DNA of 64,000 nt from Kuschelorhynchus macadamiae. Taxonomy: Eukaryota; Arthropoda; Insecta; Coleoptera; Curculionidae. The notes below the pieces were generated by a model. The model made no database searches and was not told the DNA's origin. It worked only from the letters and a program-made list of their open reading frames with translations. The stretch lies in contig JAUTXW010000952.1 of assembly GCA_030620095.1 (NCBI GenBank), positions 954,501-1,018,500 on the forward strand, read 5' to 3'. Both the position numbers and the translations under genes were made by a program. Numbering within the stretch: position 1 is the first letter of the stretch; each line of letters opens with the position of its first letter. Below, in pieces: positions 55,634-64,000 of this stretch.

Positions 55634-57653
55634 CCCTCTATTGCATGACTTATTTAAAATTTTCGATTTTTTTTTTATTTATTTATTTTTGACGTTAAGG
55701 GGTACTAGAAAGAAGGTACAGTTAGATTTTTTGCACATTTTATTTTTTATAAATTTTTTAAAAAATGTTCCCAAATGGGAACAATATGCACAAGAAGTAA
55801 TAAACATGAAAAAACAAGATGCTCGAAAAACATTTCAGCAGTTGAATTCTTTAAAACAATTGTTCGTTTTATTGAGACACAAGTGCACTTTCCATTTGTC
55901 GCACATTATGCGCGACTTTCCTTTACAACCAAGCTTCTTACACCTTTCTCTATTATCGGTATGGGACGGCCAATGACCAATATTGTCACATTCTATTATG
56001 TTTGTTGGACGCGATTTTAGACATCTTCTTTTTGGGGTAAAATGTATGGATAAATTAGAGGGGGTACTAGAACTGGGACGCCCTTTTCTTCTATCTGTCG
56101 TTTTCCCTGCCAAGCATAAGTTTTGGGCCAATGCTATTTTGAATTCCAATAGAGACACATTTTCATTTCTTTTTAGCTGCTTATTGATCCGTCGTGAAAG
56201 AAGCCAAGCATTGACAGTAACAACATCGATCATATGACAAAATATGCGCATATACCATTTTTTACTCTTCAATTTGATGGGATACAGCCCCAACAGAGGA
56301 TCCTGCAAATCCACTCCTCCCATATGCATGTTATAGACCGATACTATATCTGGTCGCTCGATATCTTTTCTACAATTTTCCGATTTGAAAAATCGTTGTA
56401 CTTTGGTTACTGGTTCTGACCCGGAAAACGTAGATATTAGGGAAACTATACGATTATCGTACCACTGTACAGAGTGAACATTCACACCATCCACATAAGC
56501 AGTTTTTTCGGTATATGTGCCTCGCCCTTTCTTTTTCATTTCTTTTTCAGGTATAGTTTTCAACCTTTTTAGGCGATTTGACCTTACTGTCGCAACACTT
56601 TTTATTCCTAATTTTTCTAAATAAGACAGCAGATACAGGCCTGAGAAATAATTGTCATAGTATACTTTATGATTCACATTTCTGGGAATAGGTCTGCATA
56701 AACGAACTATGATGTTACTTGCTGCTCCAAGATCCGGTTCCTCGGGCATTATATTTATTTCAGCTTTACTGCTGTAAAATTCTTTACTTCCTTTAAAGGG
56801 AATAATTTGGTCATCACAAGAGAGGTCAAAATTTGGCACGAAATTTGCAAAATTTTATCTGAAACCACTTACGCCAGACAAAATATACATTTTATAGCCC
56901 CATTTATGGGGCTTTTTTGGATTATAGGTTTTTAGAGAAGTTCTTCCTTTCCTTATTTTTCGAAAAATAAATCTTTTTATTTGCAGGAAGATTGAATAAT
57001 TCAGAGACAGGAATATCATCCTCCGAATCGTCATTGTTCTGCAGGTCCAGCACTTCAATATCATTTTGGCGAACTTGTATTTCCACTGTAAACAAAAAAA
57101 TTTCATGTATGTTTACTCAAATAACATAGTATAATAATTCACCTCCATCCTCATCATCTGATAGTTCGGAATCTTCACTATCTAAAGGAATATCGGATAC
57201 AACATCAAGGCTTTTTCTTCCAAAAAACGTAAGTGGCCTTATCTCCGAAAAATCCATTGCAGCTCTGCAATACAATGTTGACTCGTGTTCCTATAAAAAA
57301 CACAAAACTTCACAATTTTTCGTCATGAACTTTGTAAGCACAATGTTCCCGAAGGGGAACATATAGGTTATGACACGTGGACCCAACAAAAAATAAATAA
57401 AAATCATCAAAATTGCCACTAATTTACTCCTAACGATAAAAGCTAAGTTTTAAAAAATAATCACCTACCTGATGAATTAAATGAGCATAAAATACTGCGA
57501 GAGACAACTAGCGACAAACATATTATAAAAAGTAGAGCACTTTTGTCTTAAATAAAAATATGTTTTATTGGTTTCACACGAAAATGTAAGATGGAGACAC
57601 TTTTCGTAGTTTATTTGTTATGTTCCCATTTGGGAACGCTATGCAATAGAGGG
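55634..57653 (-). mobile_element. piggyBac transposon with clear ends
   Basis: TTAA at 55630-55633 and 57654-57657 flanks 2020 bp. The ends CCCTCTATTGCAT and ATGCAATAGAGGG are perfect 13-bp inverted repeats. A palindrome TTCCCAAATGGGAA lies 130 bp inside the left end (55766) and its partner TTCCCATTTGGGAA sits right beside the right end (57624). A third near-copy, TTCCCGAAGGGGAA, is at 57347. TTAA and the transposase inside identify piggyBac. The transposase is on the minus strand, contains an intron, and has lost an internal section. Confidence 0.95.
55835..57257 (-). pseudogene. piggyBac transposase, with intron and internal deletion
   Basis: The first exon (57257-57142) starts MDFSEIRPLTFFGRKSLD and is acidic (SEDSELSDDEDGG). 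An intron with GTGAAT donor and TTTTTTTGTTTACAG acceptor (about 57141-57088) follows. The second exon begins VEIQVRQNDIEVLDLQNNDD, then SELFNLPANKKIYFSKNK. A large part of the protein, with the first catalytic D, is then lost. KKPHKWGYKMYILSGVSGF follows in another frame, and from 56839 the long open frame runs: DLGAASNIIVRLCRPIPRNV, KVYYDNYFSGLYLLSYL (second catalytic D), MHMGGVDLQDPLLGLYPIKL (third D), KSKKWYMRIFCHMIDVVTVN. The Cys/His-rich end (CKKLGCKGKSRIMCDKWKVH) is intact. The intron spelling is clean, so the copy derives from DNA. Confidence 0.92.
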
Positions 57654-57657
57654 TTAA

Positions 57658-58318
57658 AACATATATAAAAAATCGTTTTTTACCTAGCTTTCAAAGTCCG
57701 GACTTAAATCAAAAGCTACCAAAAATTACACAACGAAAGTGCCCGGACTAAAGAGAGAAGGTATTTACAAGACAATTGAATTACATAGAGTAAACGTTTA
57801 TATAAATTAATAACTGTTTTGCTGATGATAGTGAATAAATAACAGATATCGCATTGCTGTAATTTGAAATGGTTCTCTTCCGACGGTGACGGAAACGTCC
57901 CTTGAAGGTAACGTGGTAATTATAATGATATACGAGATAGTTAGCATCTGGTTAATCCTGAATGAAATTTCATCTTGAAATAACGGATTCTTAATGAAAC
58001 TTCACCTTATATCAATTAATAATTTTTAAACTGAATGTATAAGTAGACCTGACTACATAAGCCTAATGGTCTGTGGATTACTAGTTACAGCGAATAATTA
58101 ATAAGTTACAAGCTGTGTTATCATCGATATATCATTTACGCGTAAAAATGATAAATAAATCAAGCTTTTATTTAAAAAATGGACTAAGAAGAGTAAAATA
58201 GTTTTTTCTGGTTCAACATTTTGTACACATACAAAACATCATTGTTAATCCTAGCTAAATTAAAAAAAAACGTTGCAATTTTTACTTGTGGCAACCATTC
58301 TGTCAGTGCCGGCTCGTC
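57658..58318. other. Unassigned AT-rich sequence
   Basis: No gene, RNA or repeat boundary recognised. Confidence 0.4.
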
Positions 58319-58725
58319 GATGCAGCCTGCAGCAGCAATTTTATGCAGCTCCCATCTCTATTTGGCTCATTTGGCTTACAGATATGAAAGCTACTGGTGA
58401 AGCGCAGCGTAGCTGGTTGCGCACCGCCGCAAAATGACTGTTTTTTTAACCTTTTTATGATCTAAATTATCCATGGCTTTAGAGCGTTTTTTAATACTTA
58501 GAGGAAATAATATAAATTTATAAGATTTTAAATATATTTTTTTGTTCTTAAAAAACATTTATGTACCTATATCTTAAAGCTAATTTCTATTCGATTCGAT
58601 CGATGCAAAACTGCTTCCTCCTCCGATGATCCGAACGCACTAATTTACATTAATTCTATAACAAGCGAACAAGCGCCTGCAGCAGCAATTTTATGCAGCT
58701 CCCATCTCTATTTGGCTTACAGATA
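58319..58725 (+). repeat. Direct repeat of about 45 bp, 355 bp apart
   Basis: CCTGCAGCAGCAATTTTATG followed by CAGCTCCCATCTCTATTTGGCT occurs at 58325 and again at 58676. The second copy leads directly towards the mariner remnant. The segment between is AT-rich with no coding sequence. It may be a duplication linked to insertion of an element since lost. Confidence 0.65.
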
Positions 58726-58789
58726 TTCACCATTGCATTGCCATAACAACTGCCGTAAACAGCACAGCACAACTAAGCGTGAAAGCTGG

Positions 58790-59142
58790 CGCGGCATGCG
58801 GGGGGAGTCTGAAGCGGAATTTGTTAATTGCTGGTGGACTGCAAAAGGGGAACAGGTTCCAAAAAAAGCAAAAACATTTTTTCGGCTGGGAAAGTGATGG
58901 CGACTGTTGTTTGGGATAGTCATGGAGTTATCTAAATCGATTATATTCAAAAAGGAACAACCATTACAGGACCATACTATGCATTATTACTTGACAAGCT
59001 GAAGGCAGAAATTGCGGAAAAACGGCGACATTTGCAAAAACCCTCTTTCACCAAGCTGTCTTACACCTTAGCGGTTGCCATGGCGAAAATCCATGAATTA
59101 TGGTTTGAACTGCTTGACCGTCCTCACCAGATCTAGCCCAAA
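58790..59142 (+). pseudogene. mariner transposase fragment
   Basis: On the plus strand: PKKAKTFFRLGK, VMATVVWDSHGVI with the second-half beta strand, a stop, IDYIQKGTTITGPYYALLLD, KLKAEIAEKRRHLQK, then TKLSYTLAVAMAKIHELWFE and LLDRPHQI. APKKAKT, GKVMATVFWD.HGI and YY..LLD.L..EI are signature blocks of classical mariner transposases. The QDNAP block with the second catalytic D is replaced by unrelated-looking residues. The fragment ends abruptly at 59142 against a hAT relic in opposite orientation. Confidence 0.88.
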
Positions 59143-59690
59143 ATAGACAAATCCATATGTAGAAAACATTCTTTTTAAGTCGGAAGAAAATGCACAGGCA
59201 AATATAACAGGAACAATTATGTATAGTACCTTACTGATTTCTGGAATGGCTTCTTGAGATCTCCACCACTGTAGTGCGGCTACATTTTGTAATACTTCGC
59301 TAAGAAACTGGTTTTCTAAAAGGGATCTGATTGGCTTCTATCGTGATTATTAACGGTAATAATCCTGTTTTTGGGAAATATTTACAAGCAATATCTAATG
59401 CAGCTTTTTTCTTTCTTTGATAGAAGGTGTTAAAGCTTGATTATATCTTGTTTTGAAGAGCTGATGTAAATTTGTATACTCATTTTCGACATAATCAAAA
59501 CAGGAAATTGGTTTAAAAGTTTTAAAAAAATCCTCAGCCATTCCTTTGATACGATTCGATAATTTCTGAAAAATAACGGAACGAATGCCTCCTGAACAAA
59601 AGGTAGATGCGAAGTAGACCTTTGGCGTGTTGCAAATTTCTGCGAGTTTTAGCAGGGTAGCAGGCACGCTTTTTCGTCTTTTCTTGTTAC
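59142..59690 (-). pseudogene. hAT-like transposase C-terminus
   Basis: On the minus strand: LLKLAEICNTPKVYFASTFC, SGGIRSVIFQKLSNRIKGMA, EDFFKTFKPISCFDYVENEY, then IKERKKLHKAALDIACKYFP, LLPLIITI. After frameshifts come ALQWWRSQEAIPEISK and FACAFSSDLKRMFSTYGFV. The WW...... ....SS..R.FST.G..HS pattern is the hAT C-terminal dimerisation block. The N-terminal half is absent. It is not a copy of the 53 kb hAT element. The mariner fragment replaced its end. Confidence 0.75.
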
Positions 59691-61286
59691 ATTTTCAACC
59701 GAATTCCTAATCGTGTTTTTATTTTTTTTTGCATTTTATTTGAAAATTAATTACCAACACTAACGAATACAATTTAAAATTATTTTTAAAAAAACATAAA
59801 AATGAATATTTTTTAAGTTAAATGAACGATTTCTGATTTTTTTTAAACCATGATTTTTCTCAACCCTGCTCACACCAATCAGTTAAAATATAAGGCCTCA
59901 TTTAGTTAGTTAAAAGTACTAGGCACACCGTTTCAGCCACTATCAGAATTATAATTAAGTAATGATACCAGCGATTACCTAAAGCAATTACTTACCTAGA
60001 AACTGCTACTGCGTTAGCACCGAGGTTAGTACTAACTTCGTTCTAGTTTCGATACATAAATATGATGCTTTCAACTTTGACACATATGTATAAATCCTAT
60101 ATAATATGAAAACGCTAAGCTATATTCCAAAAAGGCTAACATAAATACAAATTTAAAGCAGACGTTTATTTGACATATGTACTAAAAAATTAAATAATTT
60201 TTTTTCAGTTCAATATCTCAATGTAGAAGAATGTAGGTAACTTCAAATTATCATATCAAAGTCATAATATGATATAAAGCCGAGGTAAATGTAAGTGATT
60301 TCTCGTGTTGCCAGTAAACAGTCAGTGTTAACAAAAGCAGCTGTTACGCCAGTCGCTCCTGGCTGTATTGTTTATTATTCATATACTGTTACGTAAATCT
60401 AACTTAGTTTATCAGTAAAACTGGTCTATAAATTACAAGTAAAATATTTATTTACATTTATGAAATTAATTTGTGGTCATTAATAGTTGGCCGTGATTGA
60501 AGTACATACACAGGGTGTCCAGGTAAATGTGGACAATCTCTTACATATAAATAGAGCAACGCACAACAATGCTGGTTTGACATAAACAATTTCATCCTAA
60601 ACTGCTCACCAACTAAGATAACTGTTATATTTGGAATATAGAAAATAATAAAATTGTTCCAAAATAATTTTGTTATCGTTTGTAGCCCGTCGGTTTATTC
60701 TTAATTTGTTGCCGGTATGGTGCTCATTTAACACCGGTTTGTTTTAAGAAATGTATAGGTACTTAATTTTTTTTAACACGAATTTATTTTTTTTCTGGCG
60801 TTTTTTATTGCTAAATTATTATAACTGTAATAATAACTTCTTTCTATATAATTATAATCTTTCATTCAAAATTTAAAACCCGAAAAACCTCTCCGTACCC
60901 ACTTTTTAGCATCAAAATTTAATAATCTACTTTTTATCAGTAGTTTGTTAATACATTTTTTAACAAAAAACGCCCAAACAATTTTTATGGATTTTGAAAT
61001 ATAGACCACGAGAAATAGAACATTGTTTATTGTATTTTAATCGAAGCCTGGTAACCGGCGTTCAAGGTTTTTTTGTAAGATGCCTCGACTAATGCAAATA
61101 AATAATAAATTGCGAAGTTAACCCTCAGCCTAATCTTACATTTCATCATGTTACAAGCAAATATTACCAGAATATATACAAAAAAAAACTAGAATCACTT
61201 ATCAACTAAATATTGTTAATAACAAACTTCTGACATTACTGAAAATAAAAATAAAGTTTTCTAACACAAGAAGGTATAAGAAAATG
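59691..61286. other. Unassigned AT-rich sequence
   Basis: No gene recognised. ACACAGGGTGTCCAGGTAAA at 60509 is another copy of the recurrent end motif and is followed by GTGGACAATCTC; no partner end found. Confidence 0.4.
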
Positions 61287-62178
61287 AAGCAAAACATAAA
61301 AGGAATGACTTTTTATATTTCAGCTGCGTGAAAAAAAAATGCAAAAAAAGCTGGGTCACATATGGTAATAATTATTAAGATTATGTATCCTCTGTTTCCT
61401 TCACTCCATTGACAGTCTACATATATGAGTCATTTTATCATGTCATTTTTATTGGTTCATTGTGGTCAGATTGATTTTTTTTTATATTTGCGCAGTTACC
61501 ACAACCTATCCCTAAGATCTTTGTAAGCAGCACGACATGTAGATCTGCCAAACTTAGAGATATATTTTGTTGACGAATCAGAGCAATAGTTTTCAATTAT
61601 TAGGATGATCAAATAAAAGCATGCCATTGATTAGATATATAATAATACATAATAATCTATATATTTACACAAAGCTATTTTTCTCCCACAGACGAGTAAT
61701 CACTACTTACTATTGATTTTTATTATAATTTTTACATGGAAAAATAAAGATTAAATAAATTAATCCGTAAGGTGAAAATTAAAGAAAATTAATTTTGATG
61801 GGTAGGTTTTTTTTACAAATATGGAGTTTTTGTTGTTATTTTATTGAATACACATTTTACTGCTATTACCCTCAAAAACAGCTAACTATTCATTTGTCCT
61901 TAAGGTATTTCAAACATAAATCAGGAAACAACTATTAAGATGAATAAGATGGCTATGTTGTTAAGCCAACTTCCAGAAGACTCTTGGCGAAAGCCGACGG
62001 GTTTCGTTTCATTTTCTACATTAACTTTTTTTGGTTATTAATTTTTGTTCTGGAAATTGACTATAGATGCTGTTTTAAATTAAATACCAATGGATAAATT
62101 TGGCTATACAGGGGGCTTTCGATTAAGTCAGCATTATTGCTAAGTTCGCTATTATTGAAGGTAGGAGGTCGGATAAAT
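61287..62178 (+). repeat. Tandem duplication, copy 1 (892 bp)
   Basis: It begins AAGCAAAACATAAAAGGAAT and ends GGTAGGAGGTCGGATAAAT. The next copy starts at once. The copies agree over nearly all positions by eye, including anonymous AT-rich text. There is no open frame of interest; the end holds CTATACAGGGGGCTTTCGAT, a transposon-like phrase. Compared with copy 2 it has an extra AAAGAAAATT near 61782 and lacks two short insertions. Confidence 0.93.
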
Positions 62179-63115
62179 AAGCAAAACATAAAAGGAATGA
62201 CTTTTTATATTTTAGCTGCGTGAAAAAAAAATGCAAAAAAATCGAAAGAAAAAAAGCTGGGTCACATATGGTAATAATTATTAAGATTATGTATCCTCTG
62301 TTTCCTTCACTTCATTGACAGTCTACATATATGAGTCATTTTATCATATCATTTTTATTGGTTCATTGTGGTCTTATTGATTTTTTTTTATATTTGCGCA
62401 GTTACCACAACCTATCCCTAAGATCTTTGTAAGCAGCACGACATGTAGATCTGCCAAACTTAGAGATATATTTTGTTGCCGAATCAGAGCAATAGTTTTC
62501 AATTATTAGGATGATCAAATAAAAGCATGCCATTGATTAGATATATAATAATACATAATAATCTATATATTTACACAAAGCTATTTTTCTCCCACAGACG
62601 AGTTATCACTACTTACTATTGATTTTTATTATAATTTTTACATGGAAAAATAAAGATTAAATAAATTATGTACGGCAGTATGCTATGCCTCCTATAGGTA
62701 AGAGAATATCCGTAAGGTGAAAATTAATTTTGATGGGTAGGTTTTTTTACAAATATGGAGTTTTTGTTGTTATTTTATTGAATACACATTTTACTGCTAT
62801 TACCCTCAAAAACAGCTAACTATTCATTTGTCCTTAAGGTATTTCAAACATAAATCAGGAAACAACTATTAAGATGAATAAGATGGCTATGGTGTTAAGC
62901 CAACTTCCAGAAGACTCTTGGCGAAAGCCGACTGGTTTCGTTTCATTTCCTACATTCACTTTTTTTGGTTATTAATTTTTGTTCTGGAAATTGACTATAG
63001 ATGCTGTTTTAAATTAAATACGAATGGATAAATTTGGCTATACAGGGGGCTTTCGATTAAGTCAGCATTATTGCTAAGTTCGCTATTATTGAAGGTAGGA
63101 GGTCGGATAAATAAG
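62179..63115 (+). repeat. Tandem duplication, copy 2 (937 bp)
   Basis: Same unit as copy 1. It carries a short insertion ATCGAAAGAAAA near 62240 and about 40 bp near 62668-62709 (TGTACGGCAGTATGCTATGC and following) that copy 1 lacks. Either copy 2 gained them or copy 1 lost them. The minus-strand frame at 62995-63198 extends past the unit and is not a recognised gene. Confidence 0.93.
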
Positions 63116-63395
63116 AACAGTAGTAGAGTTTTTTCTTCTAAGATGGTAAAAACAGAAAAATTGAACATAGCCTTTCTGAATAAATTGAAAAAATACATTT
63201 TTTAATGTAATTCCCTGTATATTTTCGAACATTTGTAAATTGACCACACAACAAAAAACGATATTTTACTTAGAGTAAAGTTGGCATGCTATAACATTCC
63301 AGAGTAACAGAGACGAGATTAAATGATAGTTACCATGCAGTTTCATTTTGTTTTATAAGAAAAATAATACATTTACAGTTTTTGTTGCTAAAACT
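63116..63395. other. Unassigned sequence
   Basis: A TTCCCTGTATATTTTCGAAC phrase near 63210 and the following GACCACAC may be a decayed transposon end. It could belong to the transposase that follows, but this is not established. Confidence 0.35.
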
Positions 63396-63399
63396 TGTT

Positions 63400-64000
63400 C
63401 TAAAATTCCCTTCATGCATATTGAAAAATGTAATATGTTTAAAGCATACTTATTGTGCAGTGAAAATTGTGCTAGAGCAATACAATACCAGCAGAGATTC
63501 CCAGCTCGTAATTTGCCGGACAGGAAGTATTTTTTGGTTCTAGAAAATTTAGAAGTAACGAGGACTGTTTTAAAAAAAAAAACAAGGAGACAACCATTTG
63601 TAATAAGCTAAGATCTTGATATTATCATTTTGGCCTATTTTGAAACACAGAAAGAAAAGTCGACAAGAGATTTAGCAAAAGAGTTCACTGACAATATGGC
63701 GGATCTTAAAAAAGCATAAGTTTTTTCCGTAAGTATCGACTAGTCCAAACATTGTTACTGGTGATAATGAAAGAATACTTATTTTATGCAATTGGTTGTG
63801 TAATATATTTCCAATGAAGGTATGTTCAATCGCAAGAATGTATACTACTGGTCACAAGAAAATTTATTTCTCACTAATTCCAGAAACCCTCAACATCAAT
63901 TTAGTAAATCATTAAATGTTTGGTGTGGTATGATAGTAAGCGGAATAGTTTGACCTGTATTTTATGACAGTACGTTGAAAAGAAGGGTATGTCGGCCTGA
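63400..64000 (+). pseudogene. Mariner-like transposase, truncated by window end
   Basis: The plus strand starts MHIEKCNMFKAYLLCSENCA, then RFPARNLPDRKYFLVLENLE and TRTVLKKKTRRQP, after which a stop precedes DLDIIILAYFETQKEKSTRD and LAKEF. Near 63900, QFSKSLNVWCGMIVSGIV, a stop, PVFYDSTLKRR give the catalytic-core strands. The N-terminal plan (short helix, FP.R..PD.R.Y, then a basic K.R.R) matches the 46 kb transposase, so they share a superfamily. Part of the core, including the first catalytic D, is deleted between 63720 and 63840. The rest lies outside the window. Confidence 0.8.

Overview
This window is a transposon graveyard from an animal genome, most likely an insect; which order I cannot settle. 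There are no operons or ribosome-binding sites, the sequence is visibly AT-rich, nearly every recognisable coding stretch is a broken transposase or reverse transcriptase, and elements are nested inside one another. The mix of Penelope-like elements (PLEs), Jockey/CR1-type non-LTR elements, many Tc1/mariner families, hAT, piggyBac, P-element, Helitron and Crypton relics, plus recurrent TACAGGGTG-type motifs, fits an arthropod.

The only host-gene candidate is on the minus strand: two serine/arginine/lysine-rich exons (25714-25913, then 20282-20414). Both have good splice sites, and their phases match exactly across a 5.3 kb intron. I do not recognise the gene.

Layout. 1-5 kb: interspersed repeats with recurrent ATGGCGGC motifs and a 414-bp tandem repeat. 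5.1-9.7 kb: a non-LTR retrotransposon split by a 301-bp palindromic MITE (5796-6096) and a Tc1-like element (7053-8620), both at TA. 11-16 kb: a TTAA-flanked MITE, degenerate tandem repeats, and a second non-LTR fragment on the minus strand. 17-25 kb: PLEs, two of them head to head inside the host intron; the plus-oriented one is split by a Tc1-like element and a fold-back element. 26-36 kb: transposon protein relics, more ATGGCGGC repeats, a hAT-type MITE holding a ~1 kb palindrome, and a Helitron helicase end. 38-42 kb: a non-LTR tail, a TA-flanked MITE and a Crypton tyrosine recombinase split by another MITE. 44.2-46.6 kb: a mariner-like DD41D-type element with ~466-bp inverted repeats and a nearly whole transposase. 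48-53 kb: Tc1 and P-element relics. 52.9-57.7 kb: a hAT element and a piggyBac element with clear ends and target duplications. 58-64 kb: mariner and hAT relics, an ~0.9 kb tandem duplication, and a transposase running off the window end.

The elements do not form a joint pathway. What links them is stratigraphy: target-site duplications and interruptions give a readable order of insertion. The most useful leads are the host exon pair, the inverted PLE pair in its intron, the long-TIR mariner-like element, the ATGGCGGC repeat family and the hammerhead-like motifs at PLE ends. Coordinates come from reading by eye; boundaries given as approximate could shift by tens of bases.
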